Shown here in pieces: positions 34,137-45,554 of a stretch of DNA of 64,000 nucleotides (within the stretch, counting starts at the first letter, position 1; each line of letters starts with the position of its first letter). Made by a program: the position numbers and the translations under genes. Source of the DNA: Lithodes maja. Lineage: Eukaryota; Arthropoda; Malacostraca; Decapoda; Lithodidae. The stretch covers positions 1-64,000 of the forward strand of contig JBAKBP010007689.1 in the NCBI GenBank assembly GCA_037953745.1, given 5' to 3'. Under the pieces are notes generated by a model, which did not search any database, had not been told where the DNA came from, and was given only the letters and a program-made list of their open reading frames with translations.

Positions 34137-36514
34137 TGTTGTTGTTCCCTAAGCTGCCTGGCCGAACAGCCCCGAGTCCCTGAGAAAGGCCATGGCCACG
34201 ATCGGGCTTTCCCACAGAGCTCTCATTGAGTGTAGATTGTGTTGTTGGCGTAAGTGGTTGTGTGAAATGCAGTCTTCTATGATGTGTTTAATGGTATGGG
34301 GTGCTGTGTTACATCCCGGGCAGGCGTCGACAACGGAGTCATCCAGTCTCTTCTGATAGCTCAGGAGAGCTGGATGGTGTCCACATCTCAGCCTGGCCAG
34401 GTGGACTCTGTCCTCGCGAGGAAGGGAGGATTCGGAAGGATGGATTTCGGGAGGTCGTGCATGCAGCTGCGTGTTGTCTGTGAGTGAGTGGATGGATCGG
34501 TGAGAGATATGAGTATGGATGTGCTTCTGGAAGTTGGTTCGGGGTGGGCAGGGAGGGAGAGAGGACAATAATTGTGTGTGATACCGTGTGCTGGGTGTTG
34601 TTTTGATATTTCTTGGTGTCTGTGGGTGTGTTGCCATGTAGTTTAGTGGGTGGTCTTGGTTCGTGGAGGCTGCTGCCAGGAATTGAGTGCCTCTCATGTC
34701 CAGATGGTCTTTGACTTTGAGGATTTTGGTTTCTTGATGTAGGTGATCTGTGGGTGCAGTAGCTGTGCAGCCTGTAATGATCTTCAGGGCTTTGTTTTGA
34801 ATAGTCTGTAAGGTCTTATGATGTGTTTCAGCTAGGTTAGAAGCCCAGGCTGGGCTTGCGTATTCCATCACTGATCTTATGTATTGTTTATATACTGTGG
34901 TGGTAGTTTCTTTGTTGTGTCCAAATTTTGTGTGAGCAAGTGACCTGAGGGCGTTAAGTCTGGGTGTCAGTTTCTTTTTAATGTTTGTGGTGTGCTGTTT
35001 GAATGTCATATGAGTATCATATGTTACTCCTAGGATTTTGGGTGTGTGTATGTGTTAGGGGTGTGTTGTTTATGGTGAGTTGAGGGATGTATTCGTGTTC
35101 TCCTGTCCAACTTGTGAGCAGGGTTGCGGTGGATTTGGCTGGGGCTAGATTAAGTCTGTTTGTAGTGCACCAGCCATGTAGTGTGTTGAGATAGGGTTGA
35201 AGGAGATCTGTTGCTCTTTTTGGGTCATGGTGTGTGCATGTGAGTGTTATGTCATCTGCATAGGAGGCTAAGTTTATTTGGGGCGTATTGGGTGTAGTTA
35301 TATCGTGCATGTACAGATTGAAGAGTGCGGGCGATAGGACGGATCCTTGTGGGACTCCGTTTGGAAAGTTTCTGATTTTAGATGACTGACCGGCAAAAGA
35401 TACGTGTGCACATCTGCCTGCTAGGAAGTTGGCCAGCCACCTTTTTGTGTTGTTGCGCATGTTTGTGTTGTAGATTTTGTTTGTTAGGTTGTGGCTGCCT
35501 GCCACATCTCGGTGATCTCGGCTGCCTGCCGAGATCGGAACCTCTCCGGGTGGTCAGGGGCTGGGGGAGTGCTGGAGCGACCTTGGTAACCCTGGTCTCT
35601 GGGTCTTCTCCTGGGTGACCTGGATGTGTGTGAGTTTGTGCTTTTTATCTGTGTTTATTTTTTGTTTTATGTTGTTTTTGTGTTTTCCCTGTTCTTGCGC
35701 TGTCTTGAGTCGGCTACCCCCAAAATGGGGATTGGGCCAGAGCATATAGATAGATAGATAGAATAGGTTGTGGCGGGGGATGGCATCGAAGGCTTTACTA
35801 ATGTCAATTGTGGCTAATAGTGATCTGTGTGGTGGTCTAGCTGAGTTGATGCCGTCGAAAGCTCTTTGTGTAAGGTCTGTGAGAAGAGTGTTTGTGGAGT
35901 GCAGTGGCCTAAAGCCATGTTGTGTTGGAGCTAGGGGTAGGTCAGGTGTAATTAGTTGTAATACTAGGCATTCCATGACTTTGGAGGGGGAGCAAAGGAG
36001 TGTGATGGGGCGGTGCGAGGAGGGTAGCGTGGGGTCTTTGTTGGGTTTGGGGAATGTGATGATGATACCATGCTTCCAAATGTCTGGTATTGTGTTGTGT
36101 GAATAGCTGTAGTTTGATATGTTAGTGAGTGCTTGTATGCCTTGTGGTCCCAGGTGTCTGAGGTGTATGTTGCTTATGTTGTCTAGGCCACAGGCGGGTG
36201 AGTGCTTGAGATTGTTGATGATATGCTTTGTCTGGTGATTGGTGAAGGGTGTATAGTCAGGGTCTGTGGGGAATTGTCTCTTACGTCGGATGACACGTCA
36301 GTCGTCTTTGTGAGGTTTTAGGTGGCTGACATGTGAAAAGTGATTGATGAGAGTGTTTGCTTGTTGTTTACATGAAGGAGTAGAGTCTGTTGTTGTGATT
36401 GCAGCATGTGATTGTGTTGTGTTGCTGTTGGAAAGTGTGATGCTGTTTAGTGTTTTGTAGAGTTTTTTGGAGTTTGTTTTGTGATCAAATGTTTGTAGGA
36501 AGTTATTCCAATTT
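34137..36514 (-). mobile_element. I-group LINE (550-aa family), longest copy in length
   Basis: This copy extends further 5' than the one at 18744. Coding pieces are 34149-35009, 35017-35505, 35780-35976 and a 5' part to about 36500 (WNNFLQTFDHKTNSKKLYKT). A 2-bp loss in a GT run near 35012 and the SINE at 35496-35763 break the frame. The 15-bp target duplication AGCTTCTTGCTCTGT (34122-34136 and 36515-36529) is perfect. The endonuclease is still missing. Confidence 0.9.
35496..35763 (+). mobile_element. 268-bp SINE-like insertion with GATA-repeat tail
   Basis: It interrupts the LINE at 34137-36514 and is flanked by an 11-bp duplication TAGGTTGTGGC (35485-35495, 35764-35774). It has no coding capacity. 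The 3' end CTACCCCCAAAATGGGGATT can fold as a C4/G4 hairpin, followed by CAGAGCATATAGATAGATAG. The RTE-like LINE ends the same way: a CCCC-TTC-GGGG hairpin, then CAGGCAATAGATAGATAG. So the RTE-like enzyme probably moved it. An inverted GCTGCCTGCC/GAGATC motif marks the 5' part. The promoter type is not clear. Confidence 0.85.
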
Positions 36515-37085
36515 AGCTTCTTGCTCTGTACAGGGGCATAGTGCATCCTTGTATTGAGTATTGTTCACATGTGTGGGGAGGTTCCTCTCACACCACTCTC
36601 CTAGACAAAGTTGAAATGAAGGCCTTTCGTATCATTAACTTCCGTCCACTCACCAACTCTCTGCAATCGCTCTCTCTCCGCCGCAATGTTGCATCTCTCT
36701 CGCTATTCTATCGCTACTATAATAATCGGTGGTCCTCAGAGCTTTCCCAGTGTATACCATCTCCTTTACGTAGGGCACGTGGTACCCGTCTTGCTACTCA
36801 ATCCCACCCCTACTCTGTGCAACTCTCCAACCCAAGAGTGAAACATTACTCTCAAACTTTCTTCTACTCAACAGCTGAGCTCTGGAACTCTCCCAGAATC
36901 AGTCTTTCCCTCTTCCTATGACTTAAATTGCTTCAAACTCCGTGTGACCAGGCATTTTGGCTCGAACGTCCCTTGATTTTGGCCCTGTCACTCTTTCAAC
37001 TATGGGGGAGGCACTCGCTATAGGCAGTTCTGCCTTTTGCCTCCCGCAATCACATGGGAAAGAAAAAAAGTACAGGTTTCGTACC
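36515..37085 (+). pseudogene. Jockey/CR1-group LINE fragment, right piece
   Basis: From the second TSD copy the frame reads LYRGIVHPCIEYCSHVWGG, SLSLFYRYYNNRWSSELS and STAELWNSPRISLSLFL, a frameshift near 36920, then a 3' region ending in an A-rich GGGAAAGAAAAAAAG tail at 37085. Only the C-terminal portion of the reverse transcriptase is present. Confidence 0.8.
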
Positions 37086-38215
37086 TCTGTATAAATGTAG
37101 ACAAAATTAATGATTCTTTTACTTCAATCATTAGATTGATATGTGAGAATTGTCATAGAATGAGTTATTAAAGATGAATGAATTCTCACTCCCAATTAAA
37201 TTTGTCTGCAGCGTCAGTTGCCAGACAAGCAGTGATAAAATTACTTCTAGACTGCAATCTCCAAAATGTCTTTGTATGTACCTTTACCCTTCTACTTCGT
37301 ACCACCACAGGGGTTATGAGTAATTGGATATATGGCTAATTGAAAATACTATATTGTTAAGTTTAGGAGTATATGTAATTATGCATTTGGAGATACAAGA
37401 TATGTAACCAATATTTTGCTACAAAATACTGTACATACAATAAATATAACAATGACAATAATTAAAATGTTAACAATAAGTTTATTTAACTTGTTTGTTT
37501 ACTTTAAGTTTACATTAAAGAATTTACCTTTTTCTTTAAAAGATACCTGTTTTAAAGTTAATAAATATGACAAATCCACACTGATGCAATAACAATGGAG
37601 ACTTGTGTTTCATAGTTCCAATGAATCATAATATACAATATGGAAAGCCTGAGATTAGTTTAGAATGAATGGCATAATACTCTCTAGAAGTCTAGATTAT
37701 GCAGTGCCCAAAATTTAGCGGCTTGCTTATAAATGGCTGCAGCCTGCAGAATGTGTTAATATTTAGGAATAGCATACATAGTTGGATCCAAAAGTACATC
37801 TACAAAATTAATGGAAAATATGGAACCAGAAGGAACCAACAAATTTAGGTGGATTCACTTGAATAATTTTACCAGCAAATTTTGTTTTAGTCCAACTGGT
37901 TTGGCACCTTCTGAATCTAACCTTTCTAAGAATTCTGGCCTCTTAATTAAATCATTTACCTTTAGTTTAGATACTGAAATGTAGTCCTTAACTGTTGACA
38001 AAATAAAGTTGTCCATCAAAGTTACTGGTAAAAGCACTTGTGTAAAGCCACTTTTCATTTACTTTGACAACCCTATGAGCTGAAGTAAAGAGCAACATTT
38101 ATAGCATACATACATAAAAGCATAAAGCTTAGGTGCATAACTCAGCATCCTCAATCCCCCATTCTTCACATTGCTATACTATCAAAGCATATTAACTTTT
38201 GTACCATACTGTATT
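37086..38215. other. Intron sequence, one unexplained small ORF
   Basis: AT-rich. A 67-codon minus-strand ORF (37855-38058) has plausible composition (VKDYISVSKLKVNDLIKRPE) but lacks splice sites, relatives here or a promoter; I do not call it a gene. Confidence 0.4.
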
Positions 38216-38222
38216 ACCATAT

Positions 38223-38415
38223 TACTGTGGAGGGACAGAGAGGGAGAGGTAGACCGAATGAGAGGTGGAAGGATGGAGTGAGGAAGTACATGAACGAAGG
38301 CGGTGCTGGTTGGGGGGAGGGGCGTCGACTGACTGGGGACAGAGGTGCATGGGGACGGTTCGTTCATGGCCACCCCTTCGGGGATCACGGCGTCAGGCAA
38401 TATATAGATAGATAG
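38223..38415 (+). mobile_element. RTE-like LINE, 193-bp 3' end insertion
   Basis: Matches the last 190 bp of the intact element closely, ending in the CCACCCCTTCGGGGATC hairpin and a GATA tail. Flanked by a 7-bp duplication ACCATAT (38216-38222, 38416-38422). Confidence 0.9.
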
Positions 38416-38487
38416 ACCATATGCATCTCTTCACTAATGTTCCTAATACACATACAAATAAGTTCTTCACAGGGATTTCTATCTTAA

Positions 38488-38969
38488 CCCTTCCTTCCCG
38501 GATGCCCTCATGTACGCCCATAAAAAAGCATGTAACAGGTACCCGGAAGGCCTCATATGCACCCACGACGTCACAGCCTGTGAGCTTGCTGTGCGAGGCG
38601 TCGGTCCGACGCATGTAAACAACAGCCGGCTGGACCGACGCTCCGCATCTCCGGCCACAAGAAGGAGAGCGTCGCTTGTTCTTGTGTGCCTGTATGTTGT
38701 TGTTCAGTATCGAAAAGTGGTGTAAAGTGGCTGGTTTGGCCATAAAGTTATCTCCAATGAAATCATCATCACAGCTCACCCAGTTGACTTAGAGAGCTCT
38801 ACTTAATGCCATTTTACAGGTAAACAACACAGCTAAGCTTGGGGATGCGCGGGAATGCGGGAAGCAGTCTGATTAACGAATATACGGTAGCCTAGCCTAG
38901 ACGTTTTTCGGCCAAAACACCCGGGTTTCGAGGAATATATATATATAATACATAACCGGGGCTGGAGGG
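38488..38969 (+). mobile_element. piggyBac MITE, copy 1 (482 bp)
   Basis: Bounded by TTAA (38484-38487, 38970-38973) with ends CCCTTCCTTCCCGGATG and the complement of CCCTCCAGCCCCGGTTAT. The subterminal CCGGATGCCCTCATGTACGC motif matches the autonomous piggyBac at 3490. No transposase. The body has inverted pieces around GGCGTCGGTCCGACGC. A second copy in inverse orientation lies at 60091-60569. Confidence 0.92.
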
Positions 38970-39085
38970 TTAAGCAATGTTTCCACACATCAACGAAGCA
39001 CTCTTGATCCTAGTTCAAACACATGTATCATCTAACCTTCCCTTTAAGTGCAAGCATAGCATTTTCATGGACAGTCATCATTATC

Positions 39086-40706
39086 TATCTATCTATCTAT
39101 TGCCTGATGCCGTGATCCCCGAAGGGGTGGCCACGAACGAACCGCCCCCATGCACCTGTCCCCAGTCAGTCGACGCCCCTCCCCCCAACCAGCACCGCCT
39201 TCGTTCATGTAGTTCCTCACTCCATCCTTCCACCTCATATTCGGTCTACCTCTCCCCCTCTGTCCCTCCACCTCGCTCTCGTACACCCTCTTAGTCATTC
39301 TCTCGCTTTCCATACGTTCCATATGGCCGAACCATCTCAAGTTGTTCCTTTTCACACTTTCCAGCACATCTACCTCCACACCACACCTCCTTCTTACTTC
39401 CTCATTAGTCTGTCTATCCCTCCATGTAACTCCGCACGCACTCCTTAAGTAATTCATTTCCACTGCTCTCACTCTTGGTCTGAGTCTCTCAACCAACGTC
39501 CATGCTTCGCTTCCGTAAGTCAGTGTCAGGATTACCACACTGTCATGCAAGGACTTCTTCACTTCCATACTGACCACCCTATTTCTTGTTACTGCTGTTA
39601 GCGTTCCTACAACCCTCTTCCCCTGTTGTACCCTCTCCCGTACCTCTTCATCCATAGTCCCATCTTTACTCAACACACTGCCCAGATACTTAAAAGAGTT
39701 GACGATCTCCATAGCCTGACCGTTCAGCTTCACCTCACACTCTGTGACTTCACCCCTTTCGAAGACCATAACCTTGCTCTTCCCCGTATTTACCTTCAAA
39801 TTCCGTTTTTCGCACACTGTTCCAAACTCATTTACCAAACCCTGCAACTCCCATTCATTATCACTCATCAGAACTGTATCATCCACAAACAGCAGTATAG
39901 GTAGCTTCCACTCAATTCCCTCCCTTTTCAGCGATACACCAACATCCACTGCTCTTGATAGTATTTCTTTCATGACTCCATCCATATATACAGTAAACAA
40001 CCACGGGGACATCACACACCCCTGTTTCAAACCAACATTCAGGTCAAAGAACTCGCTCTGCTCACTCTCCACACGTACTGCCGCCTTTGCACCCTCATAC
40101 ATGCTCTTCACTGCTTTCAGCAACTTGCCCTCTACTCCGTATATTCTAAGTACTTTCCACAAACCTTCTCTATCCACTCTGTCATAGGCCTTCTCCAAGT
40201 CCATAAAGGCAACATACACCTTTTGTTTCTTCTCCAGATACTTTTCCACAACACAATTCAGGGTAAAAATCTGATCTACACATCCTCTTCCCTTCCTAAA
40301 ACCTCCCTGCTCGTCGCCTATCCATTTCTCCATTCTCACTCTCACTCTCTCAATCACTACCCTACTGTATACCTTCCCTACTACGCTTGGAAGACATATT
40401 CCTCGGTGGTTACCACACACTCCTCTTTCCCCTTTGCCCTTATATAGGGGGACTATTATGCCAGTCTTCCAGTCATCGGGTGCACTCCCCTTCTCCCATG
40501 CTAGTTTGCACATTTTCCATACCCATTCGATCACTATCTCACCACCATACCTCAACATTTCCCCACACACTCCATCTGTTCCTGGTGCTTTCCCCAACTT
40601 CACTCTTTTCATGGCTTCCCACACTTCTGACCTCCTGATCGCCACCTCCTCCTCCACTACTTCTCTTCTTCTCCCTCCCATACCATATCCAGCTATGTTT
40701 GCTGGC
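39086..40706 (-). pseudogene. RTE-like LINE reverse transcriptase, 5'-truncated recent copy
   Basis: The open frame (to 39089) encodes about 535 residues that match the intact protein at 55771 almost residue for residue, from ANIAGYGMGGRRREV to the C-terminus. The endonuclease is missing. Catalytic FADD is changed to FVDD (LLFVDDTVLM), which keeps the two aspartates. Target duplication ATTATC (39080-39085, 40707-40712). The first residues (MTMIMP) come from flanking DNA. Its closeness to the full copy suggests recent activity of the family. Confidence 0.92.
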
Positions 40707-40712
40707 ATTATC

Positions 40713-41060
40713 ATCGTCATATATTAATGGACATGCAACAAAGGCAACATCTCTCTGAATTTTTCCATTCCCTTCAAATTTAAGAAACTGATCTTGCTTT
40801 TGCATCACCCTCTGCAAAAATCATACCGTCTAGGTAACATAACTTTTGGTACATTCCAGTGATGTCTCTGAAAGGCAATACTTCCAAGTGAATTCTAAGT
40901 GGCTAATTCTAAGTGGCTGATTATAAGTAACTGAGAATTGTCAAGGTAATGTTATTGATCATATTTTTTGTTGAGGTTGTAGCTGAACTTTTGATGCCAG
41001 CCATAAACATTATGCATGGTTAATAAGTAAATAATAAGTTAGAGAAAGACCAAAACCTAA
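40713..41060. other. No recognisable feature
   Basis: AT-rich intron with a short direct repeat (AATTCTAAGTGGCT, twice near 40891-40918). Confidence 0.5.
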
Positions 41061-41560
41061 AGAAATATAATAATGAGCATTCAGACACCTATAAACCAGC
41101 ATTGTCCAATCTAAACACAGGGAAAAGAACCAATTTTGCCACTAGTGCTAACAATGAGTGAGAAGTAGATAGAGTGATCCAAGAATGAAGGGCAATGCCA
41201 ATGGGCATAGCATCTAGGATGGAGTAAGAGGGGATGGAATGGAAGATACTAACATATCCATACAAAGATGATGCAGTCTGATTGACAGAAATAGTGGCAG
41301 AATTTTGAGGAAGGGTCACTGACTTTGACAGGATGTGTGAAAGGAGGAAGTTAAAGGTCAATTTAGGGAAAACTATATTGCATGAGGAAAACATGTGCGG
41401 CTATAGACTAAGAGACAAAATATTAGGTCCAAAATACGGTACACATTTAAAAGTGAAAACAAATGTGTATGAATGTGAGACTTGAAAATCAAATGATGAG
41501 GGATGTCAAATCTAAGATCTTTGGAGATGAACTATTTTCAAATTGCATTTGGTGTAACTA
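41061..41560 (+). pseudogene. Ancient RTE-like reverse transcriptase remnant
   Basis: On the plus strand a broken frame reads pieces that line up with the RTE-like protein around its catalytic motif: EWKILTYPYKDDAV, then MCERRKLKVNLGKT, corresponding to LPILLFADDTVLM and VCEKRNLKVNTGKS. Multiple stops. I noticed it because its antisense ORF resembles the antisense ORF of the intact copy. Confidence 0.5.
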
Positions 41561-41712
41561 GATGGACTAAGAAGTAAGGTATTGTATGAGTTTGTTATTT
41601 TGGAATAGAAGAGGAAGCTCTGGGCATTGAATGTGTAGTTGCATAGATAAAGAGACGTGCTCCTGTGGTGATAGGCCATGTGCAAATAATGAATGAAGAC
41701 AGGATGCCAAAA

Positions 41713-42073
41713 TATAGGTTTGATTCCCGAAGGGAAGTAGAGAAAACCTAATATTTAGTAGGGGCCCCGGAATCATTGACGATGTTGCCTATTAGTATAA
41801 TAGTCTCCATTCAACACCCACGTCAGTCGTTTGAATCAACCGCCGCGGGGAAGAATAGGAGTCATCTTCATAAGTGCAACGCTACTTCTCTTATGGTGTC
41901 ATCACAGATCGGGTACCCACTACGAAAAAACTTTGTAAAAAATAAGAGAACAAAAAAGGAAAAAGAATTTCCACTTTAACACTGTTATTCACAAGCTTCC
42001 CACATTCGGTGGATTTTCCTGCGTTGTGGCTTCTTACCGCCTCTCGCCAAGCGCAACACTTCGTCCTTCAATG
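41713..42073 (-). repeat. DIRS-like 3' inverted terminal repeat with extension
   Basis: Core 41752-42073 is the complement of 51735-52069 with few changes. The outer 41713-41751 (TATAGGTTTGATTCCCGAAG...) is absent from the other terminal repeat but present, inverted, in the internal complementary region. Confidence 0.88.
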
Positions 42074-42133
42074 ATATACAGTAAATAAACTCAAAATATC
42101 AGCGAATGGGAAGGGGATGGCTGGGAGGGACTT

Positions 42134-42243
42134 CGTCGTCAATGATTCCGGGGCCCCTACTAAATATTAGGTTTTCTCTACTTCCCTTCGGGAATCAAAC
42201 CTATAATTTAATAGTGGCCCCTTCATCATTGACGATGTTGCCT
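42134..42243 (-). repeat. DIRS internal complementary region
   Basis: About 110 bp made of two halves: 42134-42206 is the complement of the left end (41713-41785), and 42208-42243 is the complement of the right end (52034-52069). The junction AAACCTATA|ATTTAATAG joins the extreme ends. Confidence 0.88.
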
Positions 42244-42870
42244 GAATTCCAAGACTGGAGGGGGACATTCGTAATATCAAAACTTCAATAACCGCATGGT
42301 TTAGTCAACAGTCAAGTTAACAGGAAAAGATCTTTGTATTTAGTTGTGAATACAACAAAAGTTAAAATTTTGAAAGAGTGAGAGCAGTGCATTGCTTCAA
42401 AGAAGCCTGCTCCAACAACAGAGTCCTCGTCCATGAGGAGTTTGTTGTACCGGGTGAGACAGAGTTAAAAGCAAAAAACCCTTCATCACCTCGACCCTGA
42501 ACCTATGCTGAGCTCAGCTAGGTTCCTAGGCTTAGTCATTGAGTCATTTTGACCAATATCAAACATACTGAAACTAGTGCAACTAGCCTGGAACATTACT
42601 GGAGTCACCTTTGACCCATACCGACCTTCTGAATCTAGTGCGACTAGCATACAAACCTGAAAATTATATGAACAGTAGGGAAAAGTAATCTTTTATTATT
42701 CATAAAAACATTAAGCTTGACAATTAGAAAATGGAAACATGTACGGAGTCACTTTTGACCATTACTGACCTTTCGTAATCTAGTGCAACTAGCATCGAAA
42801 ACTGAAACATGAAAAAAAATCTTTTATTATTCATAAAAACATGGCTTGAATTAAGCTTTGTAATATCAAG

Positions 42871-42915
<45 letters not shown>

Positions 42916-44810
42916 GTATATATATATTTTTTTTTTTTTTTATCTAAACCAAATATTCCGAGCTTCTTAGCTCATACAAATCTATTTGGGCTCAGCCCGG
43001 CGTAACAGCGTCTAGCTTGCCCTACATGAACTTGTAATCCTGTGTAAGGTGGGGGGGGGGGGGGGGGGGGTTCCTCTCTTGTACTGGGATCCACATATCC
43101 CCCCCCTTTTTTTCTCAAGCCCCTATAGGGTGTACCTATCACAGTACTAACAGTTGGAAATACAAGTAAAGATCAACCAGGAGTGTGCCCGTGGGCAGAC
43201 TATATAAACGTTTTTTTGGGCCATAAGGGAAAAAAAGTAGTTTTGTAAAGAACAAGGGGAATTAACACCTGCAATGACAATCTGCACCGATGGCACCTCC
43301 TAAGTCTACTATCGAGCCCCGCCCACTCGGCGAGGATCAGCTAGTAACCGAGAGAGCCAGCTGGCTATCACAGTTAGTCCGCCGGGGAATGTTATAGAAC
43401 TTCTATTATGAAAGTATCTAGCAAGATACCTGGGGGACCTGAGCCGGAGGCTGTGAAGGGCCCTTGCCTTGACCCCACCGGCACATAGACATTATGTTGA
43501 ACGGTTGACCTTACTGTATAGCTAAAACATAGTTTACAATAACCCAGAGGTCAGAGAAAGCTCAGGGACAGCGTGGCTAGCCACCATTTTAAGGATGAAC
43601 CGGCTATAAGTATCATACGGCGGGACAACTAAGGTCGTTGGAGTTGAAGGGGAAAAGCAGTTTCCCCTGATGAATGAGTCTAAGAGAACTGAAGTGGCCT
43701 AAAGACTAGACAGACAGATAGATCGTTGGGAGGGTTGACTGAAAGTATAAGCCTGAGTGATCCAAAAATGGACGTGTCCGAAAGATCAATTGAAGAATGC
43801 CATACTGGCTTTATGTAAGAGAAATGTGGCTTGTGATTCTATATGGAACAAAACAAGAAAAAGAAAAGGCGAGAGCGCCCCGAAGGGTTTTCACTTATCA
43901 TGAAAGAATCTAAAGAGGGGATAGGAAAATAACTAATCTGGCCTGCAGTGGCTTTTCGTAAAAATAAATTGACCTGCTGCTGAGCCGTCCCTGACCCTGG
44001 GAAACATCTTCCGGTACGTCCGTACAACTCGGTTAAGCATATGGAGAGAGGTCGAAGTCTACTGGAGATAGGGATAAAACCCCCCGGGGTGACCTCCTAT
44101 CTCCAACGGTGGGGACGATCTCTGAAAAGGAACAGCCTCCAACCAGGCGTGCTGAGGGCTGAAATTGCGTAGCTTAGTGAGAGTGAATACTTATGCGTGT
44201 TGTACCGCACCTATCGTACAAAGAGGGACCTCCTGGGGAACCGACAAGTGTAATTGTGGGCGAGAACCCCTTGGGTACAGTCTTCCAACACTATTAGATG
44301 TGTGTGACTAGTAGTACATTATTATAAGGACCGCTAGTCGGCGGACGGATGCCTCTGGCTATAACTCTTCAATTTAAGTGTGAGAGAGATGGCCTCTCCA
44401 GGTGCGGGTCCGCCGGAAGGGTAACGGTATTCGCATAACTGACCCGGGTTGGCGACCACGTTCTCCCTCTCCTGCGGAGCGAGTCAGTATCCTATCCCTT
44501 ATTGCATAGGGTTGTATCGTTCTGTTATGCAACGCCGTGTGAGGTAAAGCCACGTGACTCCCTTCCGGCGTGCCCTTGTAGTGACCGGCGCCGTCCGATC
44601 ATACAGAAGACATCAGGTGGCGCTGCCATCTGTGGGAACTAACACCTTGTCGAACCTCGGAACCCTATTGCACTAGCACGGCCGAGGGAGGGAGGAAGAC
44701 GGAGGGAGGCCTCAAGAGCCACTAACAGTAGTCCTAAAAGCATGTGAAATTTAACCAAATAGCTGGAGGTGAAACCGTTTGCCGGCAGCTTGAAGCCGTT
44801 GGGGGAAGAC
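42244..44810. other. DIRS-like element, non-coding internal part
   Basis: This is where reverse transcriptase, RNase H and recombinase genes would sit. No ORF longer than about 62 codons is present on the coding strand and no motif of these enzymes is recognised. It contains a degenerate direct repeat (GGAGTCACYTTTGACC near 42600 and 42740), a TA run (42880-42910), a 26-G tract (43050-43070) and CCGCCGG motifs. Confidence 0.6.
43049..43071. repeat. Poly(G) tract
   Basis: An uninterrupted run of more than 20 G after AAGGTG. Its length may be unreliable, since such runs are hard to sequence. Confidence 0.85.
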
Positions 44811-45554
44811 TTATTGGTTGGTCTTGTCCTTCGATTTCAACATTACCTTAACATCTCTCTCCGTCTGGTTATCCAGGAGATTCGCAGTCAACACCGGAGA
44901 GAACAAAATCCTATAATAAGCATTCATAGGTAACCCCTGAGCCATACCAAGTCTGAGGAGCTGTCGTGACCTGACTGCCTCAAACAAGGCTGTTCGGATT
45001 TCAGTGAGCGTTCTAGCCGGGGAAGGGAGGAGGTATTGCTGAAAAGCCTTAACTAATTCCTCTTTCTGTCGAGGGGGGGCTGGCACAAGTTTGGCAATAG
45101 CCTGGGCCGTGTCTCTAGTTAACAGGAAGCTAATCAATTTCCTGTGGGCATTATCTCTGACCAGAAATTCTCATTGGAGTTCAATAGGTTCAGGAGCAAT
45201 GAGGGGCAAGGGAAAATCCTCTGCAGTCAATTGAGGGGGCTATAAGAAAATCAAAAATAGGGAGCGGGACCCCACCCGGTCGTTGCGTTAGCCAGTCAAA
45301 CTCGGTAATGGGGGGAGGGGGAACTGGGGACAAGGGGTTAGATGGAATATCTACAGCAAATTGTTGCAGTTCCTGATCCCACGTTACCCATGGCCCATCG
45401 CCCACCTCACCCAGATTCAGCTCCCTTTGGTCTTTATGTGGACCACATCTGTGAAACTTGCTAGGAGGTTCCCCCCCTAGATATACAGAATGACATTCAC
45501 GAACGTCACCTCGTTCTTGATCATGAGGGCAATTGGGAGTGTCTGGGTAATAAT

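Noticed and set aside
37855..38058. 67-codon minus-strand ORF with reasonable composition
   Set aside because: No splice sites fitting the host gene phases, no similar sequence in the window and no recognised domain. Not enough to call a gene.
41713..42208. Stand-alone 495-bp fold-back MITE
   Set aside because: The inverted segment at 42134-42243 continues into the complement of the far right end at 52034-52069, which a simple MITE would not do; the DIRS plan explains both halves.
42886..43071. Possible origin or regulatory element (TA run, T run, G run)
   Set aside because: Simple-sequence tracts only; no supporting structure, and the G run may have an unreliable length.
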